From: Parvularculaceae bacterium
GTDB lineage: Bacteria > Pseudomonadota > Alphaproteobacteria > Caulobacterales > Parvularculaceae
Length of the DNA: 64,000 bases
Direction of reading: 5' to 3'
Assembly: GCA_021776475.1 (NCBI GenBank)
Contig: JAJFFV010000005.1
Location: 1,488,001 to 1,552,000, forward strand
In this document: one piece after another, positions 8,412 to 16,903 of the stretch
Layout: every line of letters begins with the position of its first letter
Position numbering within the stretch: the first letter of the stretch is position 1
Position numbers and translations under genes: made by a program
Notes under the pieces: generated by a model
The model's input: only the letters and a program-made list of their open reading frames with translations
Database searches by the model: none
What the model was told of the DNA's origin: nothing

Positions 8412-9002
8412 GTGAAAGCGACCCATTTGAAAAAACCTGCTTTGTTCGTGCTTGCTTGCGCGATCTTGGTTGCGTCTTGCGCTGAACGGCCGGCAAAGCC
8501 TGAGGGCGCAAAAAGCGCCGATATTGATGGTCAAAAAGCTCCGTCAGGTGATATCAGTACGGATTATCGTTGGTTGCGGCTAAGATATGTTGGTGAACCG
8601 AAACCACTAATTGATGATCAGCCTTACGATGAAAATGAACGCATTACTATTGAACCAGACCTTTTGGTCGAGCAGGCCACCACTGAAGCGAATGATTTTA
8701 CAGAGTGTCGGGCAACGCTCACCAAGATATTTGCAATCCGTTATCGCCCGGCGTCATTTCGCCTGACGCTGGAGGCGCGCTCAATCACTTCTAAAACCAG
8801 GCTGTTTGTCGCTATCGGCGATTGGCGGACAGATAATATTTCCAGGTTTTCCGTTTCCCTGAGTTTCCTGAAAGCAAATAAGACAGAGGATGTCCTTGCC
8901 GAATTGCCGGTTGAGATCCCGCCGGGGCGTCTCGTGCATATGGCGACCGGCGAATCTTTTGAGCAAGCGACAACCTGCCGGCTGAGTTTCGTAAAGACAT
9001 AA
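8412..9002 (+). CDS. Putative lipoprotein of unknown function
   Basis: A 196-residue protein with an N-terminal lipoprotein signal: a short basic start, hydrophobic LFVLACAILVASC, with the lipobox L-V-A-S-C placing the lipidated Cys near residue 22. The rest is a charged soluble domain with two further Cys (ECRATL, TCRLSF) that could pair. No family is recognised. GTG at 8412 was chosen because GGGGAGAG lies directly upstream; an ATG 11 codons earlier has no ribosome site. It precedes the caspase-like gene by 61 bases and could share its transcript. Confidence 0.7.
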   Translation: MKATHLKKPALFVLACAILVASCAERPAKPEGAKSADIDGQKAPSGDISTDYRWLRLRYVGEPKPLIDDQPYDENERITIEPDLLVEQATTEANDFTECRATLTKIFAIRYRPASFRLTLEARSITSKTRLFVAIGDWRTDNISRFSVSLSFLKANKTEDVLAELPVEIPPGRLVHMATGESFEQATTCRLSFVKT

Positions 9003-9063
9003 GATCAGTAGAGGAAGCAGTAATCGAACGTGGTGAGTATGTTCTACAACAGGAGAGAGAGAG

Positions 9064-9939
9064 ATGAAAAACTATGTAAAGGTCGGGGTGGCGATGGCGG
9101 CCATGTTGACGGGGTTTACGCTGCAGGCCGTCACGAGCAAGAGCGATGCCCGGCGGGAAGCCAAAATGTACGCCATATCGGTGTGGAACGCGGGCTGTAG
9201 CGGCAGTACGCGCAATGCCTGGGACGACATGGTCGATGACTGGTATGATGAAATCACTAATCAGGGTTTCTCGATGTTTGGCTGGTGCTGGTGGGGCCAT
9301 TGCGGTGACGCCTATTCGCGAGATGGCCGAGCCGTAAACGGTACGATCCGTAACAGTTGGTTTGCTGACGCGAGTGTCGTGGGTTGGGGCAATGATACGC
9401 CGCGGCTTGACGAAGGTGACGCCGTCATGATTGCCACTCACGGCGCCGACAGCAGCGGCGTCTGGTCCGGATCAATGCGGATTAATGAGTCAGGAGCAGG
9501 TGATTGCAGTCTTCGCCGCGACGAGATGGACATCGGTGATTCAGATCTCGAATTTCTGCATCTGTCATCCTGTAATTCCATGGATAGAAATCAGTGGAGC
9601 AACTGGTGGCGCGCTTTTGATGGCGCCCATCAGGTCGATGGTTTTCACGGCTTCATGTGGATCGGCAATGGCTTGATCTCAAACTATGGCGACTTTGCGA
9701 ATGACGCGTTTGATGGATCGATCTCGTCTGCTTGGCTTGACAATCACTATGTACCGAATATTTCCGGCAGTGATGATCAGTGTCCGGTCGCTTATGCGGT
9801 TGGCAGCAGCCGCAATGACGTACGCAATCGCCTGTTCAACGAAAGATATGACAACGTTTATTCCGATCCCAACCAGGTGAATTGGTGGTGGGTCACGTAC
9901 ATTAGTGGATGCGACCCGTCTAATGAGACAGCGTTGTAA
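9064..9939 (+). CDS. Secreted caspase-like (clan CD, DUF6345-type) cysteine protein
   Basis: A 291-residue exported protein (hydrophobic N-terminus to about residue 23). It carries a histidine in IATHGADSSG (H126) and a cysteine in LHLSSCNSM (C170), each at the end of a hydrophobic strand. This His-Gly...Cys arrangement is the dyad layout of clan CD peptidases such as caspases, legumain and gingipains. The later W-x2-F-DG-x2-Q-V-x-GFHGF segment resembles the DUF6345 family as I remember it. It is rich in Trp, Asp and Gly and contains several extra Cys. Proteolytic activity is inferred, not shown. CAGGAGAGAGAG precedes the ATG. The next gene starts 12 bases after its stop with a near-identical ribosome site, so the two form an operon. 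Confidence 0.65.
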   Translation: MKNYVKVGVAMAAMLTGFTLQAVTSKSDARREAKMYAISVWNAGCSGSTRNAWDDMVDDWYDEITNQGFSMFGWCWWGHCGDAYSRDGRAVNGTIRNSWFADASVVGWGNDTPRLDEGDAVMIATHGADSSGVWSGSMRINESGAGDCSLRRDEMDIGDSDLEFLHLSSCNSMDRNQWSNWWRAFDGAHQVDGFHGFMWIGNGLISNYGDFANDAFDGSISSAWLDNHYVPNISGSDDQCPVAYAVGSSRNDVRNRLFNERYDNVYSDPNQVNWWWVTYISGCDPSNETAL

Positions 9940-9951
9940 GGGAGAGAGAAA

Positions 9952-10947
9952 ATGAGAAATAAATCTTTATACCAAGGTATGTTCATTGGTTGTACCGCAC
10001 TGTTGTTGTGCGCTGCCGGTGCGGCGGCTCAGGAAGAGACGCCTGGCGTGGCGACGCCCAACCGTCAGATGCTTCAAGAGCGCGTGCAGGTCAATCCGCA
10101 ACTACTGGCTATCGCCGGCAAACCACTGCAGCGCGAAGCTATTCTTGGACTTGTCGCAGAACAAACACCGTCCTGGAATAACACCATCCTGCGGGTGCCT
10201 AACACAAAGGCGTGGGCCACGAGCGTCGATCCTGGCAAGCTCGCTGAGCTGCTGCAGGATGATGATCTCGCCAACGCGGTCAAACGTGCTGACGGAAAGG
10301 TTGCAATTGACGGCCGCACAATGGTGCAGTCCGACGCAGTTGTCCTCCGGGTCGACAGCGCTGCTGGAGGTTTGCGATATATCAACCGCAAAAGGACGTT
10401 CTCGGAGGCAGTTGCCGACCGGCCCCTGCCAGACGAAGGGGTTGCCAAGCGGATGGCCGGGGATTTTCTGCAACAGATCGGTATTTCCGAGCGTCAATTG
10501 AACGACCCACTGGTCAATACCCAGCTGGCAATCGGGGGCACGATCAGCGACGCTGAAAACAAGGTGTCGGGAGAGCCAGAAGAAGTCTATCGGCTAGTGA
10601 CGTATCAACGCCGGATCAACGATCTGCCAGTATTCGGTTCTCGGGCCCAGTTTGCGGTCAATCATCAGGGCCAGTTTCAGCGTGCCCGGGTCACTTGGCC
10701 CTCTATCAAACTGGATACGTCTGACAAGTTGGTATCAAAAAATGACGTGATCGCGCGCGCCGCTGATTTTCTCGTCGATCATGGCATGAAAAGTAACGGT
10801 GAAATAACCGCGCAGCTGGGTTATGTTCCGTCTTCGGAGCGAAGCAATGTCTTTGTTCCGTCTGTCATCTACACAATGAATGATGGCCCGACCCCGGTAG
10901 TGTTCTCGGTGCCAGTCGTCAGTCCGTCTGATCGGGACGATGAGTAG
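9952..10947 (+). CDS. Secreted propeptide-like (FTP/PepSY-like) protein
   Basis: A 331-residue exported protein with a clear signal peptide (cleavage after AGAAAQ, about residue 26). The segment RLVTYQRRINDLPVFGSRAQ followed by FAVNHQGQFQRA strongly resembles the fungalysin/thermolysin propeptide (FTP) and PepSY pattern, in which the propeptide folds and inhibits a secreted metalloprotease. No HExxH or other catalytic motif is present, so this is a free-standing propeptide-like protein. It follows the caspase-like gene by 12 bases with the matching ribosome site GGGAGAGAGAA. A role as chaperone or inhibitor of its neighbour is an inference. A strong hairpin follows at 10973. Confidence 0.6.
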   Translation: MRNKSLYQGMFIGCTALLLCAAGAAAQEETPGVATPNRQMLQERVQVNPQLLAIAGKPLQREAILGLVAEQTPSWNNTILRVPNTKAWATSVDPGKLAELLQDDDLANAVKRADGKVAIDGRTMVQSDAVVLRVDSAAGGLRYINRKRTFSEAVADRPLPDEGVAKRMAGDFLQQIGISERQLNDPLVNTQLAIGGTISDAENKVSGEPEEVYRLVTYQRRINDLPVFGSRAQFAVNHQGQFQRARVTWPSIKLDTSDKLVSKNDVIARAADFLVDHGMKSNGEITAQLGYVPSSERSNVFVPSVIYTMNDGPTPVVFSVPVVSPSDRDDE

Positions 10948-11327
10948 AGTGCCCTCTGTCAACCCGAACAGAGCCGCCCGGCAGTGACTGCCGGGCGGCT
11001 TCGTCGTGTAAGTGTTTATTGCAGTGCGACTATGCAAGGCCAATCGCGTTCTTAGGACCATCGACCCATAACTGCACCGAGAAGACCTAAAAACCAGCCC
11101 CGTTGTGTCGCGGGTGCGCTCCCTTCGCAAGCGGTCGCCGACATTGCCTATTCGCTCGCGTCACTGCAGGTGCGTTTGTCCAGTGCGATAAATATATGAG
11201 GTGTGAGCAGATCAAGGATGTACAGCAATTCAATTTGACTGAGGCAATATTGCTGCGCCCAGCCATGTGTAAGGTAATTGTGAAGACGGCTCGTTTGGGT
11301 GCGTTCCCGCACCAGTGTCGGGCTGCC
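10948..11327. other. 380-base intergenic region, no gene seen
   Basis: Apart from the terminator-like hairpin at 10973-10999, nothing was recognised between the propeptide-like gene and the convergent marC end. Short reading frames on both strands are unlike any protein I know and lack ribosome sites. Confidence 0.5.
10973..10999 (+). terminator. Strong GC hairpin after the caspase-like operon
   Basis: A perfect 13-base inverted repeat, GCCGCCCGGCAGT and ACTGCCGGGCGGC, separated by one base, starts 25 bases after the stop of the propeptide-like gene. It is followed by TTCGTCG rather than a T run, so it is a weak intrinsic terminator or an mRNA-stabilising hairpin. Confidence 0.6.
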
Positions 11328-11975
11328 TTACGCCAGACCGAACGCACCTTTGAGACCATCAACCAGCAACTGGACCGCAAGGGCCGTCAGCACGACGCCG
11401 AGAATCCGCGTCAGCGCACCTGTAACGCTGTCGCCAAGCGTTTTTACCAGCGGGCCGGCGATGAGAAAGATCGCCAGCGCCAGCAACATGTTGGCGCTGA
11501 GGGCCGCCAAAACCGCCCCTTTGTGCCACCAGTCGTCCGCATTCGTCATGTACAGCATGGCGGTGGCGATGGTGCCTGGCCCGGCCAGCATCGGGATGCC
11601 GAGTGGGAACACAGAGACATCATCCGGTGGCTGGTCCTGCGCATCAGCTAAAACACCTTCGGCTCGCGCCTCGCGGCGTTCGGTTCGTTTTTCAAAAACC
11701 ATGTCGAGTGCGATCAGAAATAGCAGAATACCGCCGGCCATCCGGAAGGCGTCGAGGGAGATGTGCATATAGTTGAGCAACCAGGCGCCGCCAAAGGCAA
11801 ACGCAAAGATGATGAGCGTCGCAACGAAGACCGATTTGAACGCCATTTTCCGTCGATAGGCATTATCGCCAGCATTGGTCAGTGTTGCAAAAATCGGCGC
11901 GACGCCAACAGCATCAATCAGCACGAAAAACGTAACAAAGGCCGCGGTAAATAAGGTGAGAAATTCCTGGGACAT
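11328..11975 (-). CDS. MarC family integral membrane protein
   Basis: A 215-residue inner-membrane protein with about six hydrophobic helices. Family signatures are the opening FFVLIDAVGVAPIFATLT, GGILLFLIALDMVFEK, PLGIPMLAGPGTIATAML and the ending RILGVVLTALAVQLLVDGLK. MarC proteins were once linked to antibiotic resistance but their real function is unknown. Start candidates are ATG 11975 (MSQEFL) and ATG 11987; the first gives the usual family length, the second has AAGGGG only two bases upstream. It is divergent from the dienelactone hydrolase gene. Confidence 0.85.
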   Translation of the reverse strand: MSQEFLTLFTAAFVTFFVLIDAVGVAPIFATLTNAGDNAYRRKMAFKSVFVATLIIFAFAFGGAWLLNYMHISLDAFRMAGGILLFLIALDMVFEKRTERREARAEGVLADAQDQPPDDVSVFPLGIPMLAGPGTIATAMLYMTNADDWWHKGAVLAALSANMLLALAIFLIAGPLVKTLGDSVTGALTRILGVVLTALAVQLLVDGLKGAFGLA

Positions 11976-12117
11976 GTGGCGGCCCATATCCCCTTCATTC
12001 CTGCTTGGCAAGTGGTTTTGCCCGAATAAATTGATCGCCAAGCCTATGGGCGGGCGGGCGCCGCGATGCTATTGTCGTGCGAGCTGTTGGCGCCCGCATC
12101 AGGGAGGAAAGAAAATC

Positions 12118-13002
12118 ATGAAGCGAAAACAGGCAAGCGACTTCGATCCACGTATCCTCGATCTCTACGATGGTTATGTTCACGGCAAGATCAACAAACG
12201 CGAATTCCTCGATAAGGCGGCGAAATTTACCGTCGGCGGCGTCAGTGCGGCGGTGCTCCTGAAAACACTGCAGCCAAACTACGCACTCGCCCGGCAGGTC
12301 GAGCCGGATGATCCGGACATCTATACCGGCATCGTCGAATACAAGTCGCCTGAAGGCCACGCCATGGTCAAAGGCCTGATGGCAAGGCCGGTCGGCGATG
12401 GCCCTTTCGGCGCGGTCTTGGTCGTGCATGAGAACCGCGGTCTCAACCCGTATGTCGAAGACGTCGTCCGCCGGGTCGCCAAGGCCGGCTACCTCGCGCT
12501 CGGGCCGGATGGGTTGACGTCGCTAGGTGGTTATCCGGGTAATGATGATGACGGCCGCACCATGCAGCGCTCTCTCGACGGGACCAAACTGCTGGAGGAT
12601 TTCTTCGCCGGGTATGAGTTCCTGGCCGGGCACGCGCACTCAACTGGCAAAGTCGGCGCCGTCGGTTTTTGTTATGGTGGCGGTGTCTGCAACGCGTTGG
12701 CGGTCGCTTATGAAGATATGGCGTGTGCCGTGCCTTTTTATGGCCGACAGGCAGCAACCAAAGATGTGCCCGCGATTAATGCGCCGCTGCTGCTGCAATA
12801 TGCAGGGAATGATGAGCGTGTGAACGCGGGCTGGCCTGCTTATGAAGCAGCGCTGAAAGAAAACGGCAAAACCTATGAGGCGCATTTCTATGATGGCGCC
12901 AATCATGGTTTCCACAATAATACGACGCCGCGTTACGACGAACCCGCCGCGACACTGGCATGGAACCGGACGCTCGCCTGGTTCGCAAAATATCTCGGGT
13001 AG
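12118..13002 (+). CDS. Dienelactone hydrolase family protein
   Basis: A 294-residue alpha/beta hydrolase. The dienelactone hydrolase triad is complete: C185 in GFCYGGG, D232 in YAGNDERVN, H263 in GANHGFHN, with the family Glu in VVHENRG (E105). These enzymes open lactone or ester rings by a thiol nucleophile. The first 60 residues carry NKREFLDKAAKFTVGGVSAA, which resembles a Tat-type export segment without the strict twin Arg, as also seen in YghX-like members. GGGAGGAAAG precedes this ATG; the upstream open frame is antisense to marC and was discarded. It stands divergent from marC, with 142 bases between. Confidence 0.88.
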   Translation: MKRKQASDFDPRILDLYDGYVHGKINKREFLDKAAKFTVGGVSAAVLLKTLQPNYALARQVEPDDPDIYTGIVEYKSPEGHAMVKGLMARPVGDGPFGAVLVVHENRGLNPYVEDVVRRVAKAGYLALGPDGLTSLGGYPGNDDDGRTMQRSLDGTKLLEDFFAGYEFLAGHAHSTGKVGAVGFCYGGGVCNALAVAYEDMACAVPFYGRQAATKDVPAINAPLLLQYAGNDERVNAGWPAYEAALKENGKTYEAHFYDGANHGFHNNTTPRYDEPAATLAWNRTLAWFAKYLG

Positions 13003-13222
13003 GGCGCTAACTGTTTGACCTGGGTCAATGTAATCCGGGTTGCATTGACATATTGCTGTTGTCAGTCGATCATCCTTCGCCGTGGCGGGAAACGGTATCT
13101 CGTCGCTCACGGTTTACTCAGCAATGAGGTTATCGACAACTAGTTGCGTAGCTCAGCAAATAAGCAGGGGTGCGCCGCATTGGCATTGCAGCGACCCCCA
13201 GCGAAACAGTGGGGATAATACT

Positions 13223-13792
13223 ATGAAAGATCAAACACGCAGAGGGTTCGTGCAATCTGGCGCGGCAACCAGTGGCTTATTGCTGACTGGTTCGGGCCTT
13301 ATTTTGCCTACTGCCCCAGCAATCGCGGCATCGACGAAAGACGATGCCAAAATTTTCTCCAAATACTTCAAATTTGAAGTAAAGGGCATATCAGGAAATG
13401 TTCCAGGAGTAACCTCAGTTGATATTGGACGCTTGATCATCACCGTTGAAGAAGCGACGCAAGGCGATAAACCGGAATATAGAACGTATACCTATGGTAG
13501 CCATGAATATGACGATATGACGTTTGTCGTTCAGCAGGGAAACGACCCGGAATCCAAACAGCTTACAAAATGGCTGAAAGACGCGACCCAGAATGGCGGC
13601 GGCGGCTCTGTATTGAGGCGTGATTGCAGCTTGTATTATCTCGCGCGCGACAAGCAAACAGTCCTGCGGGTGATCAACCTATTCCAGTGTTATCCAGTCA
13701 GCGTCAATGAGGGTGACCATGACATTGGCTCAAACGTCAAAACCATGACTGTCACGTTGAGTGTGGCGCGCATCGAAGAAGCAAAGGGGTGA
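13223..13792 (+). CDS. Tail-tube-like (T4 gp19 family) protein with a Tat signal
   Basis: A 189-residue protein. Residues 1-35 form a twin-arginine signal (QTRRGFVQSG, then a Gly/Leu-rich core ending APAIAAS). The mature part looks like a contractile-tail tube subunit of the T4 gp19 type: FKFEVKGISG at the start, SHEYDDMTFVVQQG, LTKWLKD, and an ending of INLFQCYPVSVNEGDHDIG then TMTVTLSVARIE. Tube proteins normally polymerise in the cytoplasm, so export of one is unexpected. GTGGGG lies eight bases before the ATG. The following paralogue-like gene starts four bases after the stop. No sheath, baseplate, spike or lysis gene is nearby. Confidence 0.65.
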   Translation: MKDQTRRGFVQSGAATSGLLLTGSGLILPTAPAIAASTKDDAKIFSKYFKFEVKGISGNVPGVTSVDIGRLIITVEEATQGDKPEYRTYTYGSHEYDDMTFVVQQGNDPESKQLTKWLKDATQNGGGGSVLRRDCSLYYLARDKQTVLRVINLFQCYPVSVNEGDHDIGSNVKTMTVTLSVARIEEAKG

Positions 13793-13796
13793 AGAT

Positions 13797-14225
13797 ATGT
13801 CAGAAGTTGACCAAAAAACGGTAGGTAAAGCCTTCAAGGTGGAAATCAACGGACAGTTTATTCCGGTCAAGTCATATAGCGGCGGCGATCTCACCGCCGA
13901 GAAGGCAGAAGCATCATCGGGTTCCAGTCAGCATAACGAGTCCAGCATGGGCCATAACGACATAACCGAATTGACGTTGGTGAGCTACATCACCCCGACA
14001 TGTATGGTATTGTCCGACGCCGCCGATGCAGTTGCCAACAAGGGCCAGAATTTGAGGTACACGATTACGCTCACTGAAATGGCCAAGGACAAGTCCGTTG
14101 TTAAAACTCATGTCTATGATGATTGTCTGCTAACATCGATGGATTTTGCGCCGGTAGATGGAAGCAGCGGCGATCTGGCGACGCGCACCACTACATGGAA
14201 GCCGACAAGGCTGACAGTGACCTGA
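13797..14225 (+). CDS. Second tail-tube-like protein (gp19-type fold)
   Basis: A 142-residue protein without a signal peptide. It opens KAFKVEINGQFIPVKSYSGG, the usual first hairpin of tail-tube/Hcp-like subunits, and ends with DFAPVDGSSGDLATRTTTWK then PTRLTVT, again tube-like. Similarity to the preceding gene product is in pattern rather than identity. The ATG follows the stop of the upstream gene by four bases and has AAGGGGTGAAG before it, so both are one operon. What it does is unknown; partnership with the Tat-bearing neighbour is the simplest inference. Confidence 0.55.
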   Translation: MSEVDQKTVGKAFKVEINGQFIPVKSYSGGDLTAEKAEASSGSSQHNESSMGHNDITELTLVSYITPTCMVLSDAADAVANKGQNLRYTITLTEMAKDKSVVKTHVYDDCLLTSMDFAPVDGSSGDLATRTTTWKPTRLTVT

Positions 14226-14241
14226 TACGCTCGGTCGCTGG

Positions 14242-14925
14242 TCATTTCTTTACTTTGGGATCTGGTAAGTCCATGCGCGCACGCCCGCGCAAAAGGTGAT
14301 GCCCAGCAGTCGAATATTTTTTTTCAAATAACGAAATATATTCGCCTTGTGGATGATATTTCTCGATCAAGCACTCAATACCAGCAAGCTCCAGCGCCTT
14401 CGAAAACTCCTCTGCATAAATCCGCCAATTGGTCCGCAGTTCCAGCCTGCCACCAAGCTTCACTATATCCGGAAGAACGGGTGAGCCGTGCCATCGCCGT
14501 TGCAGATGTGCTGCCTTCGGCCACGGATTGGGGTAAAGGAGATAGTGCCGCGCCAACTGCCAGTCGGCGCGGACCGCGAGGCGGTAAAAATCCGTCAGAT
14601 CCGCGTGCACCAGCAGCAGGCCGAGCGCGCCGAGGTCACGCTCTTTTGCAAGCCGATGGGTCGACTTGTCGACACCAATCACCAAATGATCCGGAAAGTC
14701 GCGCGCCAGTTTTCTGGAAGAATCGCCGGTGCCGCAACCGGCATCGAGAATAAGCGGCAACCCCGCCGCCTCAACCTGTCGATAAACTTCTTCAAACGTA
14801 CGTTTGCTGTGATCTGCTATTGGTTTGTCGAAATCGGTCGTCAGATGTTTGCGCACAACCACTTCAAGATTCTCATGAATACCCGTCTGGTTGCTGACAA
14901 CTTCTCTGGAAGCGCCAGTCGCCAT
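14242..14925 (-). CDS. trmB: tRNA (guanine-N7-)-methyltransferase
   Basis: TrmB methylates G46 of tRNA using S-adenosylmethionine. The 227-residue protein shows the SAM motif ILDAGCGTGDSSRKLA, the GVDKSTHRL second motif, and the TrmB signature HYLLYPNPWPKAAHLQRRWH, followed by the TNWRIYAEEF block. Its ATG overlaps the TGA of the ABC-F gene by one base (TGATG), so the two are translationally coupled; an in-frame start further upstream would lie inside the ABC-F gene. Normal length for the family. Confidence 0.93.
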   Translation of the reverse strand: MATGASREVVSNQTGIHENLEVVVRKHLTTDFDKPIADHSKRTFEEVYRQVEAAGLPLILDAGCGTGDSSRKLARDFPDHLVIGVDKSTHRLAKERDLGALGLLLVHADLTDFYRLAVRADWQLARHYLLYPNPWPKAAHLQRRWHGSPVLPDIVKLGGRLELRTNWRIYAEEFSKALELAGIECLIEKYHPQGEYISLFEKKYSTAGHHLLRGRARMDLPDPKVKK

Positions 14926-16832
14926 CAGCTTGCCAGCTGCCCTTCGGCGCGCGCCTTGGCATTCTCGTAGTCCTCGCTGGCGGCGAGCCACTCTTCCTCT
15001 GTTTGCTCCAGACGGGCTACCGCTTCGGCCCGCTCCTTGGAAAGAGTCGTTGCCTTATGCAGGTCTTTGTCGAACAAATCCGGCTCTGCCAGCTGTTCAT
15101 TGAGCCCGGCGATCTCTTTTTGAATGGTCTCGATCTTGCGCTCAAGCGCTTCTGCCTCTTTCTTCAGGGGGCTGAGGGCCTTGCGCATGTCGGCAGCAGC
15201 CCTGCGCATCTCGGCTTTGTTGCTGCTTGCGTTGTCAGCTTTTCCGTTCTCCCGCCTGCGGCTACGATTCGCTTCCAGAATCATCGTGCGATATTCATCC
15301 ATATCGCCCCGATACCGGGTCACTTCGCCGTCTTTCACCAGCCACAACCGGTCAACAATGGAGGAGGCGAGATGCATGTCGTGGGTGATCAAGATAACAG
15401 CTCCCTGATAATTGTTAAGCGCGAGTGACAGTGCTTCGCGGCTATCGATATCAAGGTGGTTGGTTGGCTCATCAAGGATCATCAGGTGCGGCCCGTCAAA
15501 CGTGATGAGCCCGAACAGTAACCGCGCTTTCTCGCCGCCAGACAATTTCTCAGCAACCACGTCGGCCTTGTCCGGCCCGAACCCCATCTGCGCAGCGCGA
15601 GCGCGGATCTGCGCCTCCGTCGCCTCGGTCATCAATTCACGGACATGTTCAAGAGCTGTCTGTTTTGGTTTCAGCTCATCGATCTGATGCTGCGCGAAAT
15701 ACGCGACTTTCAGTTTCTTCGACTTGTAGACATGGCCGGCAAGCGGCGCGAGACGCCCGGCGATCGCCTTCACCAATGTTGACTTGCCCTGACCGTTGAG
15801 GCCGAGGATTGCAATCCGGTCATCTTCGTCAATCCGTAGGTCAACTTTATTAAGCACCGGCTTGCCCGGTTCATAGCCAAGGTCAGCTTCCACCACACGT
15901 ACAATCGGCGGGGCCATCTTTGGTTTGGGGTCAGGGAAATTGAACGGGATCGTCCGCTCATCGATCGGGATATCGGTCGTTTGCATTTTCTCCAGCATCT
16001 TGATGCGGGATTGCGCCTGTTTCGCTTTTGAGGCCTTCGCTTTGAACCGGTCGACAAAGGCTTGCATGTGCTTTCGCGCCGCGTCCTGTTTTGTCGCCTG
16101 TGCCGCCATTTGGGCATATTGCATCGCCCGGCGTTTGACATAGGTGTCATAGTTACCATTATGAAGCGACAGCTTGCGGTGCTCGAGCGCCAGTGTGTGC
16201 GTCACGGCGGCGTTGAGCAAGCCGCGGTCATGGCTGATAATCACCGCCGTATACGGATAGCGGCGGATATATGTCTCGAGCCAGATGGCCCCTTCAAGAT
16301 CGAGATAATTGGTCGGCTCATCCAGCAGTAACAAGTCAGGCCGCGAAAACAAAACGGCGGCGAGGGCCACGCGCATCCGCCAGCCGCCGGAAAAATCCGA
16401 ACACGGAAGTTGTTGCTCAGCATGCGAAAAACCGAGGCCCGACAAAATGGTCGCGGCCCTTGCTTCGGCTGAATGCGCCTCAATGTCGGCCAACCGCGTC
16501 TGGATTTCAGCAATCCGGTGGGCCTCAACTGCCGTTTCGGCTTCAGCCAGCAGCGCGCCGCGTTCCTCGTCCGCCACCAGCACTGTGTCGAGCAGGCTGA
16601 CATTGTTCGAGGGCACTTCCTGCGCTACCGAGCCAATCCGCCGGTTCTTGCGTACCCGGATCGCACCGTCGTCGGCGGAGATTTCTTCCCGGATCAGTTT
16701 CAGCAATGTCGATTTACCGCTGCCATTGCGCCCGACCAGGCCAACTTTCCAGCCTTCGGATATTGCCGCCGTTGCCTGTTCAAACAGCGGGCGCCCTTCA
16801 ATGCGATAGGTCAGATCGTTGATGTGCAGCAT
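14925..16832 (-). CDS. ABC-F family ATPase (Uup/YheS-like)
   Basis: A 635-residue cytoplasmic protein with two ABC ATPase domains and no membrane segment. Walker A motifs are GLVGRNGSGKST (about residue 34) and ILGLNGQGKST (about 343); signature motifs are DFSGGWRMR and LSGGEKARL; Walker B motifs are LLLLDEPTNYLDL and LMILDEPTNHLDI. The linker between domains is rich in Lys and Ala (RFKAKASKAKQAQSR), as in ABC-F proteins that bind the ribosomal E site. The C-terminal 100 residues form a predicted coiled coil, as in Uup and YheS. Which ABC-F subtype it is cannot be settled by eye. It heads an operon with trmB. Confidence 0.92.
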   Translation of the reverse strand: MLHINDLTYRIEGRPLFEQATAAISEGWKVGLVGRNGSGKSTLLKLIREEISADDGAIRVRKNRRIGSVAQEVPSNNVSLLDTVLVADEERGALLAEAETAVEAHRIAEIQTRLADIEAHSAEARAATILSGLGFSHAEQQLPCSDFSGGWRMRVALAAVLFSRPDLLLLDEPTNYLDLEGAIWLETYIRRYPYTAVIISHDRGLLNAAVTHTLALEHRKLSLHNGNYDTYVKRRAMQYAQMAAQATKQDAARKHMQAFVDRFKAKASKAKQAQSRIKMLEKMQTTDIPIDERTIPFNFPDPKPKMAPPIVRVVEADLGYEPGKPVLNKVDLRIDEDDRIAILGLNGQGKSTLVKAIAGRLAPLAGHVYKSKKLKVAYFAQHQIDELKPKQTALEHVRELMTEATEAQIRARAAQMGFGPDKADVVAEKLSGGEKARLLFGLITFDGPHLMILDEPTNHLDIDSREALSLALNNYQGAVILITHDMHLASSIVDRLWLVKDGEVTRYRGDMDEYRTMILEANRSRRRENGKADNASSNKAEMRRAAADMRKALSPLKKEAEALERKIETIQKEIAGLNEQLAEPDLFDKDLHKATTLSKERAEAVARLEQTEEEWLAASEDYENAKARAEGQLAS

Positions 16833-16849
16833 GGCTCAATTATAACAAA

Positions 16850-16870
16850 AAGGGGCCAGAAGGGCCCCTT
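16850..16870 (-). terminator. Intrinsic terminator for the DUF4870 gene
   Basis: On the minus strand AAGGGGCC and GGCCCCTT form an 8-bp stem with a 5-base loop, followed by TTTGTT. It lies 34 bases past the stop of the DUF4870 gene and just before the ABC-F start. Confidence 0.8.
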
Positions 16871-16903
16871 GGTTGTGCGCTACATATAACGACAGGCGGG
16901 TTT

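Noticed and set aside
10735-11380. Minus-strand frames across the 10.9-11.3 kb gap
   Set aside because: They overlap the propeptide-like gene or the hairpin, have atypical composition and no start signals.
11875-12117. N-terminal extension of the dienelactone hydrolase
   Set aside because: It runs antisense into marC, and a strong ribosome site stands before ATG 12118.
13203-14240. Prophage or complete injection-system locus around the tail-tube-like genes
   Set aside because: No integrase, terminase, capsid, sheath, baseplate, lysis or ATPase gene is present on either side; flanks are housekeeping (trmB) and a dienelactone hydrolase.
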